Shown here in pieces: positions 10,013 to 23,789 of a stretch of 64,000 nucleotides of DNA (positions are counted from its first letter, which is position 1; every line of letters begins with the position of its first letter). The translations under genes were made by a program, and so were the position numbers. This DNA comes from Blastomyces gilchristii SLH14081. Lineage: Eukaryota; Ascomycota; Eurotiomycetes; Onygenales; Ajellomycetaceae. The notes beneath the pieces were generated by a model that ran no database searches, was not told the DNA's origin, and saw nothing but the letters and a program-made list of their open reading frames with translations. The stretch covers positions 1,035,121 to 1,099,120 of the forward strand of contig NW_003101663.1 in NCBI RefSeq assembly GCF_000003855.2, written 5' to 3'.

Positions 10013-11820
10013 ATCTCTCATAGATTCTTAAGAATGAATAATGTATTAAAAGTCTGTATTTACTGCTTATAAAATCAGTCTCTTAATTAATTTATTTCTT
10101 TATAGTATTCTATTACTTCTACAGCTGTCTGTCTTTAATATCACACTTAGAGAACTCAGATATTGTAATCTTCTCTTATTATATCTTTTCTATCACTGAT
10201 TATTTCTTTACACTGTGTAGAACTGTAAATAAATATGTACAGTAAAATCAGATTCTTCTACAGTCATAGATTCTGTAATAAATAAGTCTGAACTCTCTTT
10301 GTTATTCTAGATATATTAATACTTTATATAATTAATAGTAGTCTCTTAAGCCTGTGAACAGTCTATTAAAATAGATATATTATCTAAGATTAAGTTTTAT
10401 TACTATGAGATTTATAGTTCTAATATATCTTCATTAACAGCAGTCTGTAAAAAGAAAACTGTTATTCAAAGAGTTTACTGTATTATCAGATATTATAGAG
10501 AACATCTCTTATTAACTTCATTCTTAACTCAATTAAGAAAATAACTGCAGTTATTATCTTTGATAATTAATTCATCTCTTAGTTCTACAGATCTCTCTTC
10601 AGTCTTTCATCAATTATTTATATTATTGTTCAACTTATTCTCAAGTTAATCTTATTTCACTTTACAGATATGCTTTTACTATAGTTACAGTTCTATCTCT
10701 TCTATTAATAAGCTGTATAATAAGCTGTAACATCAATCTTGCAGAGTCTTCTGTTTTAAGCTTAGCTCTGCAATGTCTTTGTACACAGAGACTCGTGTGC
10801 ATTAAGATATTTTATTATTATTCACATCTTATAAGTCAGCTTCATGAGATAAAGCTGTGTTTTTAATTAATTCAAATCATTAGCTAATTTCTCTCAATAT
10901 TCTTCAAATCTTATATTGAAATCAGAAGAATTCTCATTATCTTATTAATATAATAAGTTAAATCACTGTACTGCTGTGAAGTCACAGTTGCAGTAATCTT
11001 CAATTTAATTCAGTAGAAAGTTCTTGAATTCTTTCTAAGTTATTGCAGTATTGATATGCTTAAGCTCCCTCTTCTTAATGACTCAAGTAGTCACAGAGAT
11101 GCTGTTAAGAAGGTTGATAATATATATTACTTATATCTTATAAGTATTATACTAGCTCAGATTAAGATGAAATTTCTGTTTCAGAGTATAGATAAAGCTG
11201 TGAAATTCAGATAATATGTTTTTCTTATATCTCAGAGAATCTCTGACCTTAATCTCTCTATCTTTATAATAGATGTAGATGTGTAGAGACTGTGACAGTG
11301 ACAGAGTGATTGAAGAGCCTATATCAAAATATACAGTGAGTTCAGCAATCTCAGATTTCTGTCAGAGTAGAGATGTACACACTCTAGAGAATAATATAGT
11401 ATTTCTCTCAGAGAGTGAGATCAGATCAGTCTTAGCATAGATGTATGATATTATATCAGTCTATTAGAGCTCAACTGATTCAAACTTGTAATCAGATCAA
11501 GTGATTCAAATTGTAATATGATAGAATCAAAGCAGTGACTAGTCAGTAGCATTATATAGAAATAGTTATTGAGAAGCTATATAAGTGAGCTTAACTATCT
11601 TGCTTAAATAGTGAGCTTATAGACTACAGAGTTATTGCAAGAATATCACAGATATAATACTTAGTATACTAAGAAGATTGTATAAGACATGCAGTAACTC
11701 TTATATATATTTCAGTAGTAGAAAAAACAGATCACTGACTTCTTTAATGAGGAGTCAGCATCTAGTTATTCTATATAGACAATGAACAGATACTCTTCTT
11801 TCATTTTATAAGTGAGAATA
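10013..11820 (-). pseudogene. Ty3/gypsy gag fragment, heavily decayed
   Basis: The minus strand reads gag-like phrases between about 10,850 and 11,060: FTAVQ*FN, then DNENSSDFNIRFEEY, EKLAND, then LYLMKLTYKM and KYLNAHESLCTKTL. These resemble the capsid C-terminal part of fungal gypsy gag, where a short linker and a D(F/Y)..(R/E)FE(E)Y phrase precede the nucleocapsid. Downstream (10,020-10,800) nothing distinct can be read. From 11,100 to 11,820 I see AT-rich sequence with no recognisable frame, perhaps the 5' region or LTR of the same element. RT and integrase are absent, so this is a truncated element. Confidence 0.5.
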
Positions 11821-11825
11821 GCTAG

Positions 11826-12041
11826 AGTGATACCTTAGCGGCACCTCACTGCTAAGGAAAAGTAATCTGCTGACCTCATATAAAAGCAGGGTTCTCATAT
11901 TCATCAATCAGATCTTTCTATGATATATCTGAATAATGTCATAGAGTAGTTAGAAACCGGTTCAGACAGAATGAAATCATCCGCATGAAAGCAATGAGCT
12001 GTGTGAAACCGCAGCGGGGCCTTGGCGCGGCCAGGGGCGTG
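11826..12041. other. CpG-containing segment next to LINE-1 truncation
   Basis: Less mutated than its surroundings. It contains a perfect 7-bp stem (CCTTAGC at 11,831, GCTAAGG about 18 bases on) and ends in a GC-rich stretch (gcggggccttggcgcggcca, then ggggcgtgac) that joins LINE-1 abruptly at 12,042. No open frame and no tRNA-like fold that I can support. It may be the edge of a unique sequence or another repeat. Confidence 0.4.
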
Positions 12042-15000
12042 ACAAAGACTTCAGATTCACAGTCTAAATTTCAGAAATCTGAGATAAAATTAATATTATC
12101 TTCAGTATAAGCAATGTCTGTGTCTAATCTATTTAAATTCTTGTTTTTTGAGTCATCTGAATAAATCAGAATAGAGTCTTTTATATTAATTATAGAAATT
12201 CTCTTCAAATGCTGTTTATATTCTTTCTCTTTAGATAGTTCACTTATTTGTAAGTCTATAAGAGATTCAAGCTTTTCTCTTCAGAGAGATAACTTCTCAT
12301 GATTAACTTTTTCAACATTTAAAGAAGAAAATTGATTTTTAATCAGTAAATATAGTCTGTACAGTTGAGAAGACATTTTCTTTGAAGAATTATTTTCATT
12401 TCAATTAAGAAATCTATTTCAATTCAGTTCATTTTCAGAGTTAATTGATGAAAATGAAGAAGAGACTCTTTCTCTGATTATATAATTTAAGCTCATCTTT
12501 ATAACTCTCAGAGTATAGTTTATACAGATCTTTTCAAATCTAATAGCAGAAGAAGAAATTAAAGCTTTAATTTTCATTGCTTTAATAAAAGATGATTTGA
12601 ATACTTCTAGAATTCTTCTCAAAGCTCTGTTTTGCAGACTTTGAAAGAGATCAGTGAAATTTTCTTAATTATTTCATCAAACTTGAACTTCATAATTAGC
12701 TACTGAGATAATACAGGCTATATATAACTATCTCATAGTCTGAAAGAATAGACCTCTCTCTGTATTTAATAGTCTGATAACATTGTTCAATAGTCTTTCT
12801 ATCTTGACAGTTCTTTATTGAATATAATATTTAAAATTCAAGTTGGAGTTTAATCATACTTCTAATTATTTAACATTTAAACTGGGTTTAATATCTCTAT
12901 TGAAAAGAGTTAGAGATAGTTCTTTCTCATTGAATTTAAAAAAGAAATGAATTAACTCAGTTTTATTCATATTAAATTGAATTTAATTGATATCTGCTCT
13001 GACACAGATTTTTTTACAGCTTTTTCAATCACTTTTAAATTCTCTTCAATAGTTTTTAAGCTGTAGACTAGATCAATATCATCTATATAACTCAGAGATC
13101 ACACTATTTTCATATTTCTATCTTTGAAAAGATATGCAGTGTATATTGTAAATAAAATGAGTGAGATTGAAGATTCTTAGAGTACTTCTATTTTTATCTC
13201 AGTCTTGTCTTATTTCATTTCATCAAAGAAAAGTTATATGATTCTTTTAGATATAAAACAGATAACTCATTTTATTAGAGAAAGTGACAGTTTTAATATC
13301 TTTAAAGTCTGAATTAACTTTGACATTGAAACATGATTAAATACTTCTTTTATATTAATAAAAACTGCTGTTGAGACCAGATCTTCATACTTTGCTATTT
13401 GAATATTATGAATAACTGAGAGAACAGTGTCAATTGTAGAATATTGTTTTCTATCTCTCATTTATTCACTGAATAAAAGAGAATTACTGATAGAGCTTAT
13501 AAAAGATACTTAAGTAGCTATTATCTTTTCTAAAACCTTTTCTAGACAGTTCAATAGAGATGGTACTCTATATGACTTAGAAATTAAATTTTTTCTATTA
13601 GATTTTATAAGAATCACTTCAGTAACTTCTCTTCAGCATTCAGAATGATATTCATTTTTCAAGAGATTGAAAAAGAGCTTCAAATACTCATTCTTTAAGT
13701 AGAAGTATGTATTTTGAATAATTAAATAATTAATTGAATCAGGCCCTGCAGCAGTTTTAACTGAACTTGAGAAGATAGCTGACTCTAATTCATCTTATAT
13801 AAGATCAAATCATTCTCAGTTATTTTCATCAATGTAGTTTAGAAGTGATATATTCTCTTTTTCTGAATCTGAATCTGATGAGTTTTGAAAGAGAATTCTC
13901 ATAAAAGCTTGATATTTTTTCTTAAAAGAGTTTGCTGTATATAATTCATTCTGAAACTCATATTCTAAGACTGGAAGTTTTGCTACACTTCTTGTTTTAG
14001 TATAGTTAAAAGCTTTAAAAACTTTCTTTTCTTATACTTCTTCAAGAAATTTATTTCATCAGTCTGTTTTAGCTCTTTTAATATGTGAAAAATATTCATT
14101 TCGGACAGTTTTAAACTCTTTATTAGATATTACATTATTCTTTCAATCTCTTCTAGCAGTAGCTAATTCCTTTCTTTTAGATGAGATATTCTCATTTTAT
14201 CAGAGTTTTAAATACTCAGAAGATTTTCTCTTTAACATATTATCTCTATCACTTATTAGAATAATAGATGTAATGAGCTTAACTCTATTATCAAGCATTT
14301 TATTTGAGATATCTTGTTCAGAATTTCAATATAGCTCACTCTGTCTTTCAGATTTTAACAGTTTTATACTTTCTTCAACTGCTTTTCAATCAGCTTTTTT
14401 AAAGTTAAACTGATTAGAGAGTAGAGGGTTTTCACTTATTTATTTTTCACTCAGTTCAATATTAAATTGAATAATCTCATGATCTGATTCAGATGTCTCA
14501 TTTGAATTAATAAATCAGTTTACAAGTCTTTTTTTCATTAGATTTTGTGATATAAAGATTAGATCTATAATAGATTTCTGTTTCATATATTTTCTAAAGA
14601 ATGTTTATTAATCAGACTTATTAACTAAATCTATTGAATGCTCAAAGATTTATTTAATCAGATTATCAGCTCTGACTGATCTCTTGCATTCTGAATTTTA
14701 TCAGAGATGATGTGTATTGAAATCTTCTATAATTATAGAGTTTCTTAATGAAGTTATATTCAGAAATCCTCTATTAATTATTCAGATATTGTTATTTTTC
14801 TTTAATGACTTTTCATTATAGATATTTATAAGCTGTATAGTATTAAACTCATTCTCTTTATCTATAATATCACTCATCAGAATATCAGAGTCAGACATGA
14901 TATCAAATCTTAGATTAAATTAATATCTTGATCTCTTTCTTACATAGATCACTACTCTTGACTTTATCTCAGACTGTTAAGATAGAAAGCAGTAGTAGCT

Positions 15001-15150
15001 TGAATAAGAAATAATGTATTTTTACTCAGCATCAAAATTTGGTTTCTGAAGCAGTATAAAATTAACTTTTTATTCAAATGCAATTTGAAGATAAGAATAA
15101 ATACAATTTGAGTTTCTATTCACATTATTTTGAATAAATGTGATTTTTGA
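12042..15150 (-). pseudogene. LINE-1 ORF2: endonuclease, reverse transcriptase, partial RNase H
   Basis: Target-primed retrotransposition enzyme of the Tad1/I-like group. On the minus strand the N-terminal apurinic endonuclease reads LLQKPNFDAE near 15,030-15,055 (normally QEPN, Glu to Lys), EDFNTHH near 14,720, and a SDHE-type motif near 14,480. The RT domain includes DRKQYSTIDTVLSVIHNIQ (13,267-13,461) and a retained YIDD box near 13,075-13,095. The C-terminal RNase H starts near 12,600 and stops at the truncation. Numerous stops. The YIDD Asps survive even though the endonuclease residue is lost. Confidence 0.85.
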
Positions 15151-15189
15151 AGAGTTTTTAAACTTTTTTTGTTGTTTTTATTGTATATT

Positions 15190-16827
15190 CATACTAAAAG
15201 AGAGTAGAGATAGAGTAGAATCTAATCACTATTATCAGATAGTAGATTATAACTATTTTAAAAAGCAGGAATCTCAACTACTTGTATTATATCTAGTTTA
15301 TTATCAGAGTCATTTCTCAATTCTCTAATCTTAACAGAAGTTTGAGAATTCAAATTCTATTTACATTTAACTGAAGAATTGAAGTTTGAAGATTTAGATA
15401 GTTGAGAGTTTCTTCTTTTTAAGTTTGTAGTTATAGATTTACTGACTTGACTCTTCTCTTCAGTTCTAGATTGACTTTAAGCTTCATCTTTTCTTCAGTT
15501 TCTTTGGAGTTCTGAAGTAAATATACATTCTTTTGAGCTAGATGCATGTTTTTCTTTACTAATTAGAGCACTTAAGCAGAGTGTGTTGACATATTTCATC
15601 TCTTTTTAAGCATGTTTCATATTTATACTCACTAGCTTCATGATCTCTGACATAGAATGCACATTTTGAGTCTCTAAAATATGAGATTGCAAAGTGTCTA
15701 TATCTTTGATAGTTTGAACACTGTGTTTGAGCTTTGAGATTCATTCTTGAGTCTTTGTATTCATGAACTCTCATTTTCAAATCTGTTACTCTTACTTCAG
15801 AGATCTTTGACTGTTCAAGTGTTTTTATATATACTAGAACAGAGATATTTCTTCTGCTTTGTCTGAACTTAATTGAATTTAGTTATACAGACTCTTTTCT
15901 CAGTTGAATAGAGTTATATTCTTCTAATTTATTTTTGAGAAGTAGCATTTCTTCTTCACAGTCAAAAATTTCAACTGAAATATTATGAAGAATGAATTTG
16001 TCTCACTTTTCATCTCTCTTAGATAGAATTATTATGTTTAGCAAAGATTCTACTGCTGATTTTCAGAGATTGTCATTCTGAATAAGAAATTCTGCACTGA
16101 ATTCAGACATTTTAGTCAGAATGATGAAGTTTTCAAAGAATGATAACTTAATTGAAGCTATAACTGGTTTTTAAACTTTAATATCAGTTATCAACAGAGA
16201 AAAGAACTACTGATTAATTTTATTTCTGATTCTGAAAATGAGATTCAAGTTTAGCTTGGTTCTTTGTAAGATAGTCTAATTTAAGACTTTGAGAATAAGT
16301 CTTCTATTTCTGAAGATTTGAAAGTTTTTCTCTTTTTGTATTTTTTTCTTCACTTTTTTATAAATAGAAGTATGAGCAGTATTCTTCTCAGTTTTCTCAG
16401 AATTTTAAGCAGGTTTTGAGACAGTAGATTTAGAGACAGCAGATTCAGCTGCTTGAGCATATGTTTTCTTCTGATTTAAAGAAGAAGAGGAAGAAGAAGT
16501 AGAAAAGAGAGAAGAGTAAACTGAAGAGTCAGTGATTGTATTAGAAATTTTCAAAGTTTTTAGAACTGTAATTGAAATGCCAAGTTTGAACTTGATCACT
16601 TTCTGTAGTTGTCTGATCTGAGCATGAAGAATTAACAGAACTTCTTCATTCATCTCACTCAGACACTGCTTCTCAAGAATTTCACTTACTTTTTCAAGTT
16701 TCTGTATTTCAAGAACTTGTTGTTTCTCTATTTCTTCTTTCTTTCTTCTCTTCAGAATTTCAATCTCAGAAATAGCATTTGAGAAAGCATCTTTTTTCAC
16801 ATCAACTGAGTATACTTTTAAACTCAT
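15190..16827 (-). pseudogene. LINE-1 ORF1: gag-like protein with coiled coil and zinc knuckles
   Basis: RNA-binding partner of ORF2. The frame opens with MSLKVYSVDVKKDAFSNAIS at 16,827 and is open for 140 codons. These hold a Lys/Glu coiled coil (ILKRRKKEEIEKQQ) and a Ser-rich linker ending near KKTYAQAAES. After several stops a Cys/His-rich block at 15,559-15,780 reads CSNYQRYRHFAISYF, CAFYVRDHE and YETCLKRDEI. This is the row of CCHC knuckles (CxxCxxxGH type) with Cys-to-Tyr changes. The Met start is the same in LINE-2 (25,407). The 3' limit of the ORF is approximate. Confidence 0.75.
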
Positions 16828-16934
16828 TGTTCTTACTCAATGAAAAGTTGATCAGACTGCTTCAATTGAGATATTTATTACACTCTTTTGAATTGAAAAG
16901 TTGATCAGACTGTTTCAATTAAGAGATTTCTAAG

Positions 16935-19448
16935 TAGACTGACCGTGTGACTGTGTTTGAGACTAGAATCAAACTTTACAGTTATCATGTTATCTAAAAG
17001 TATTACTTCTGATCATGATTTGTATTCATTACATTAATCTCAAATCATGTTATTTCAAATATTACAGATCTCAGATTCACTTTTCAAATAAAAATCAAAT
17101 CTCAGATAAAGAATATATTTGAATTCTTAGTCACATTTTCATTCTGATCTCATTATTGAAAATGATATCAAATGAAATTATAAAATCATTTCTCACTTAC
17201 ATAATATTATAACATAGTTCTCATTTGTTGAAAATTCAACAGAGAGTGTTATTAAATATTATTACTTTTCTAAACACAGAGTATAATTAATATCATTTTA
17301 CTTAAAAAAATATAAAATACAAAAACAAATAAAAAAACTAAAAAATACAACAATAATAAGAAAAAATCACAACAAAAAAAAAAGAGAAAGAAAAAGAGAA
17401 GAGAAAGAAAAAAATAAAAAAAAAGTGAAAGAAAAAAAAAGAAAAAGAAAAGAAAAAGAAAAAAAGTAAAAATAAAAGTAAAAAAAATCAAGATCACAGA
17501 GCTGCAGTATTTTCAAAATACTCACTTCTCAGAGTCTTTATAATGTTTATTATTAACTGTGTATCTCTCACAGTAAGAGTAACACATCTGTGATAAGTTA
17601 TTATCTTAATATCATTTAATAAATAATCAGTATATATCTGTATAAATGTGAATAATTAGAAAATATATACTTAAAAAGTGTGATCAGAGTGAACTCTGCT
17701 GCTACTTGAATAATATTAAGAATATAACACTGAAATCAATAATTCTCTTCATTGATTTCACAGATAAGATGTGTGAAGATAATCTTGAGAAATATAAGAT
17801 TCTCTGACTTCTGATAAAAACAGATCTCATGAAGAGACTTTATTTTCATCATATCAGAGACTGAGTTTCATTAAAAAGTATTACTTCAATGCATATATAC
17901 TTACTGCAGTAATTCACTCTCTATATATGTGACTGAGAATTGCAGCTTTTTCACATCACACAGCTCTCTCTGAGATGCTGCTGCTGATTTGCAACTCACA
18001 CAGTCTTTCAGTTCAGTATACACTGTGTATATACAGCTCGGTGTGCTGAAGCTGTGTTAATCATTATAATCTGACATAATACTCATCTTTCACAGGCTAT
18101 GTTTTGTTTGATTGAGACAAGAGAGAACATGACTGCTGTTTTATTTAAGAGAAATAAATAATTGAATCTGTAGAAGATAATTTGATTTCTTCTACATTTG
18201 AAATTTGATTAGTCTATACTCTTCAATTTAAGAGTTTCTGAGAGTGTTTTAATAGTTTTCATATCAGCTTGAAATTAGTGATTGATTAAAGAAGAGAAAA
18301 GAGAGAAGAAAGAAATAAGAATAACTTATCTTTATAATATGAAAACAGAGAATTACTGCAATCATTTGTTCTAGTAATAAAGATCTGTTTTCTGCATGTA
18401 TCTCTGATACAGATTATATGATAACTGTATATAAAGAATATCAACAGTGTATATATTAAATGAAGATGATATTGCTATATAACACTGTAGCTGTTTCTGT
18501 ATCTGAAAGCTATTAATATTTTCTTTGAGTCTCTTTATATTTGATAAGTCAGTAATATATTTCAATGCACTCTCTCTTTCATTATTATTATCATCATCAT
18601 CACTATTATCACTATTATTATCATTATTATTATTATTATTATCATTATTATCATATCATTTCTAACTGTCTCTTCTGCCTTTACCTCTCTTCAACACTCA
18701 CTTAAATCAATCATGTCATTTCTCTTTAAATATTCTACAGTTCTGCAGATCATCAAGATATATGAGTACTATCACAGATTGAAGAGAGAGAAGAAGAAGA
18801 TATTAAATTAAGAGAAGACAGATTGTAAGATATATTATAATGTCTTGAAGAGGCTCTGTAAGAGAGTAAAATGATAATAATTTTAAGTAATACTGCTAAT
18901 AGATTTAGACTGAACTAAGTATAGAAATAATACAGATAACATTACTTATAAGAGATTGAAGAAGAAGACAGTGAAGAGTCTTATACAGTAGTAATGAGAT
19001 CAGAAGAAGTTCTGAGAATGATTTAAGATTAAGATAAAGAGAGAGAGAGAGAAGAAGAGTATTACTATAAATAAACAGCAGTAGAAGAAGATTGAGAGAG
19101 TATTAAAATAGAAGATAAAGAAGACAACACTGATAAGTTTTTATTTATTAAGAGATAATAATTTTTGATAATACTTCTATTCTCTAATTGATTAGTAGAA
19201 GCTGATAGAGAAGAAGAGAATTGAGATCTTGTTCAGATCTTGAATGCACTTCATGATTCAGAATATTGAGAAGACAGCTCTGCTCTCTGAGTATGTTAAT
19301 CTGCTTACTGCTGAGATGAAACCTGAGACAGCAGGCCAGAAAATATGAGATTTTGAGACACAGGTTAATCTGGCTGAGAGAGAGCAGTGAGAACCCTTCT
19401 CTGATAAGATAGTGAAGAGAAATTTTAAGAGAATTATCACCTCAGATG
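16935..19448 (+). mobile_element. hAT-2, 5' part only
   Basis: Starts with TAGACTGACCG after the LINE-1 sequence tttctaag (presumed 8-bp target). It runs colinear with hAT-1 through the purine tract, the conserved minus-strand ORF, the His/Tyr microsatellite (18,580-18,655) and the accessory ORF, then ends abruptly at 19,448 at an (ATT)n run. The transposase half is missing. LINE-2 begins (by its 3' end) exactly at this point. The missing half is not found beyond the LINE-2 5' end, so a deletion or rearrangement is required. Confidence 0.85.
17616..17852 (-). pseudogene. Conserved opposite-strand ORF of hAT, copy 2
   Basis: Equivalent of the 2485-2721 frame, colinear from the Met codons (17,850-17,852) to the same final codon position. 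It is more mutated: a stop replaces residues in the middle, and the terminal stop is TAA rather than TAG. Included because its position and length match the other three copies. Confidence 0.4.
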
Positions 19449-19829
19449 ATTATTATTATTATTATTCTTCAATTATAAATGTATGCAGTCAGAAACTATG
19501 ACATCTACCTGAGAATCTTTAATTCTCAGGGTTTTTCCTATATCTATAGAGTCAACTATTATACACTTATCAATTTCAGATATGCAAAATCAGAAAATTT
19601 CAGCTCAGAATATAAAAACTGTTTACAAATTGCAGTATTTCAACGCCTTTTGATACTTTGAAATCATTTGAAAATATCATGACAAAGGAAAAGAGAACAT
19701 AGTCTCAAAGATAGACATATTAAATAGATAGATAGAAAAGAACAGAAAGAAACAAGTACAGTAAAGAGAGACTATAACAAAATAAAATTATTAAAAGATA
19801 GTGTATAGCTGGTTTAACAGACTATATCT

Positions 19830-22800
19830 AATCAATTTCCATCTCTTCATATTCAGATACTTCTGAATTGAGTCATTTTCTTATAGCAGCTTGAGTTTCT
19901 GATAGAAAGTCTATTAAGTATTTAAGTCCTGTCTCAGTTGAGAATAAGAACCTCATATTTAATTGATTTAAATCATACTTCTTCTTTAATCTGACTCTGA
20001 GACTATTGTATAATGCACAATGTATTACAATATACTCAGAATTCTCATTTATATTGTAGAATGAGCACTCTGTTGAATCAAATCTATCATCAAATCTTTG
20101 TATATAGAATTTGAAATAACCATGTCCTAGTTTTAGCTGAATTATGAATGAGAATATTTTCTTTTTACATTTAATTGAACAAGATTTTCACTTTGATTTT
20201 GTCTCAAATCTTGAATAATGTATGCTCTTCTTTTGTTTCTGCCAGCTTTCATTTCACTTGTTTAAACAAGATTCTTTTATCTTTCTCTTTATAAAAGATC
20301 AGGACACTGTTTTTTGAAGAGATCTGCTTAATTCTGAACCCTTTTTTACAGCTGAATCAGTCAATTCATTGCCATGAATATTCATATAAGCAGGCACTCA
20401 ATGCAGATGAATTATCAGTTTAAATGTTCTTCTCTTTTGAATTTTCAAAACAGAGTTTAAAATCAGTTCAAGATTCATTTAATCATTATGAATCTGACTA
20501 TTTCTAAGTCTTTTTAAAGCAGCTTAACTATCAGAGAATATCCATGTCTCTTTCAAACTATTTCCTCTTTTATGAGATTTTATTTCAATGAGTTTGAAAG
20601 CTTTCACTATTGTAAATAGTTCAGTATCAAAGACTTCAGATTCACACACAGTCTAAATTCCAGAAATCTGAGATAAAATTGATATTATCTTCAGTATAAG
20701 CAATGCCTGCATCTAATCTATTCAAATTCTCATTTTTTGAGTCATCTGAGTAAATCAGAATAGAGTCTTTTATATTGATTGTAGAGATCTTCTTCAAATA
20801 CTGTTCATATTCTCTCTGTTTAGATAGTTCACTTATTTATAAGTCTATGAGAGATTTCAGCTTTTCTCTTCAGAGAGACATCTTCTCATGATCAATTTTC
20901 TCAACATTTAATGAAGAAAATTGATTCCTAATAAGTGAATATAGTCTATACAGTTGAGAGGGCATTTTCTTTAAAGTATTATTCCCATTTCAATTAAGGA
21001 ATCTATTTCAATCCAGTTCATTTCCTGAGTTAACTGATGAAAATAAAGAAGAGACTCTTTCTCTGATTATATAATTTGAGCTCATCTTGATGACTCTCAG
21101 AGCATAGTTCATACAGGCCTTTTCAAATTGAATAGCAGAAGGTGAAATTGAGGCTTTTATTTTCATTGCTTTAATAGAAGATGATTTGAATGCTCTCAGA
21201 ATTCTTCTCAAAGCTCTGTTTTATAGACTTTGAAACAGTTCAGTGAAGTTATCTTGATTGTTTCATTAAACTTGAACTTCATAATCAGCTACTGAGATAA
21301 TACAGGCTATGTATACCTGTCTCATAGCCTGAAAAGATAGACCTCTCTCAGTATTTAATAGTCTGATTATACTATTCAGTAGTCTCTCTGTCTTGATAAT
21401 TCTTTGTTGAATATGATATTTAAAATTCAACTTAGAGTTTAACCATACTTCTAGTCATTTGACATTCAAACTGGGTTTAATCTCTCTATTCAGAAGAGTT
21501 GGACTTAGTTCTTTCTCATTAAATCTGAGAAAGAAGTGAATTAACTCAGTTTTATTCATATTAAATTAAATTAGATTGATATCTGCTCTAACAAAGATTT
21601 TCTTTGCTGCTTTCTCAATCACTTCTCACTTCTCTTTGATTATCTTTAAACTGTAGAGTAGATCAATATCATCTATATAACTTGAAAATCTCACTATTTT
21701 CATCTCTCTATTCTTGAATAAATATGCAGTGTATATTGCAAATAAAACAGATAAGATTGAAGATTCTTGTAATACTTCTATTTTTATCTCAGTTTTATCT
21801 TGTTTTCTTTCATTAAAGAATAGTTGTATAATTCTTTTAGATATGAAATAATTCACTTATTTTATTAGAGAAAGTGACAGTTTTAATATCTTCAAAGTTT
21901 GAATTATCTTAAACTTTGAAACATGATCAAATGCATCTTTTATGTCAATAAAAACTGCAGTTGAGATCAGGTCTTCATACTTTGCTACTTGAATATCATG
22001 AATAACTGAGAGAACAGTGTCAATTGCAGAACATTGTTTTCTATCTCTCATTTATTCATTAAATAGAAGAGAATTACTAATAGAGCTTATAAAAGATAAT
22101 CAAGTAGCTATTATCTTTTCTAGAACTTTTCTTAAACAGTTCAACAGAGATATTACTCTATATGACTTAGAAACTGAAGCTTTTCTATTAGGTTTTGTAA
22201 GAATTACTTCAGTAGCTTCTCTCCAGCATTCAGAATAATAATCATGTCTTAAGAGATTGAAAAAGAGCTCAAAATATTCATTCTTCAAGTAGAAATATGT
22301 GTTTTGAATAATTAAATGATTAATTGAATCAGGCCCTGCAGCAGTTTTAGTTGAACTTGAGAATATTACTGACTCTAGTTCATCACATGTAAGCTCAGAC
22401 CATTCTCAATTATTTTCATCAATATATTCATGAAATGACATATTCTTCTCTTCTAAATATGATAAGTTTTGAAAGAGAATTCTTATAAAAGCTTGATATT
22501 TTTTCTTAAAAGAGTTTGCTGTATACAATTCATTTTGAAATTCATATTCTAAGATTGAAAGCTTTGCTACACTTCTTGTTTTAGTATAGTTAAAGACTTT
22601 AAAAACTTCTTTTCTTTATGCTTCTTCAAGAAATTTGTTTCAGTAATCTGTTTTGACTTTTTTAATATCTGAAAAATATTCATTTCAAATAGCTTTAAAC
22701 TCTTCATTAGATATTAAGTTATTCTTTCACTCTCTCTTAGCAGTGACTAATTGCTTTCTTTTAGAAGTGATATTCTCATTTCATCAAGATTTGAAATACT

Positions 22801-23740
22801 CAGAAGACTTTTTCTTTGAAATATTTTCTTCAATACTTGTTAGAAGAATAGATGTAATCAGCTTTACTCTATTCTCAAGCATTTCATTTAAGATATCTTG
22901 ACTTTGATTTCAATAGAGCTCACTCTGTCTTTCAGATTTTAGCTGTTTTACTCTTTCTTCAACTGCTTTTTAATCAGCTTTTTCAAAGTTATACTGATCA
23001 GAGAGAAGAGGATTTTCACTTCTTTATTTTTCACTCAGTTTAATATCAAATTGAATGATCTCATGATCTGATTCTGAGATTTCATTTGAATCAATAAATC
23101 AGTTTATAAGTCTTTTTTTAATTAGATTTTGTGACATGGAAGTTAGATCTATAATAGATTTCTGTTTCATGTCTTTTCTAAAGAATGTTTATTGATCAGA
23201 CTTATTAACTAAATCTAGTGAATACTTAAAAGTTCATTCAATCAGTTTATCTACTCTTACTACTCTTATGCACTCTGAGTTTTATCAGAAATGATGTGCA
23301 TTGAAGTCTTCTGCAATTATAGAGTTTTTTAAGAGAGTTATATTCAAAAATCCTCTATCAATTGTTCAGATATTATTGTTTTCTTTCAATAACTTTTCAT
23401 TATAGATATTTATAAGTTGAATAGTATCAAACTCATTCTCTTTATCTATAATATCACTCACTAGAATATCAGAGTCAGATATGATATCAAATCTCAAATT
23501 AAATTGATATCTTGATCTTTTTCTCTCATAGATCACTACTCTTGATTTTATCTCAGATTTTTCAGAAAGAAAGCAGTAATAGCTTGAATGAGAAATGATG
23601 TACTTTTACTCAGTATCAAAGTTTGATTCTTGAAGAAGTACAAAGTCAACTTTTTATTCAAATATAATCTGAAGATAAGAATAAATGCAATTTGAGTTTC
23701 TATTCACATTATTTTGAATAAATATGATTTTTGAAGAGTT
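19830..23740 (-). pseudogene. LINE-2 ORF2: endonuclease, reverse transcriptase, RNase H, C-terminal Cys/His
   Basis: Same architecture as the LINE-1 copy but with the full C-terminus. The RT core reads DRKQCSAIDTVLSVIHDIQ (21,857-22,051). Then come a fingers/palm stretch with RIIQLFFNERKQDKTEI and SSYIDDIDLLYS at about 21,650-21,690 (catalytic Asps retained). RNase H occupies about 20,300-20,760 (IFSDS and HGNELTDSAVKKG phrases). After it comes a Cys/His segment (CSFYNINENSEYIVIHC, about 20,010-20,070), typical of the Tad1/I C-terminal CCHC. Stops, mostly at former Trp and Arg/Gln positions, make it non-functional. Confidence 0.85.
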
Positions 23741-23789
23741 TTTAAACTTTTTTTATTATTTTTGTTGTATATTCATACTAAGAGAGAGT

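Larger units (their letters stand above)
12042..16934 (-). mobile_element. Tad1-like non-LTR retrotransposon, LINE-1
   Basis: A minus-strand LINE with two decayed ORFs: ORF1 (16,827 to about 15,190) and ORF2 (about 15,150 to 12,042). The 5' end carries repeated gttgatcagactg(t/c)ttcaat blocks (16,848-16,930), as in LINE-2 at 25,425-25,545. The 3' end is cut at 12,042 inside the RNase H domain; LINE-2 continues about 800 bp further at the equivalent point. hAT-2 is inserted after tttctaag at 16,934. The empty site is visible in LINE-2 at about 25,500. Confidence 0.88.

Noticed and set aside
11831..11855. Possible tRNA or structured RNA at the CCTTAGC/GCTAAGG hairpin
   Set aside because: Only one stem is present; no anticodon arm, T-arm or CCA-compatible acceptor could be made.
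19479..19661. 60-codon plus-strand frame
   Set aside because: Lies in the LINE-2 3' untranslated region on the opposite strand, with no counterpart elsewhere.
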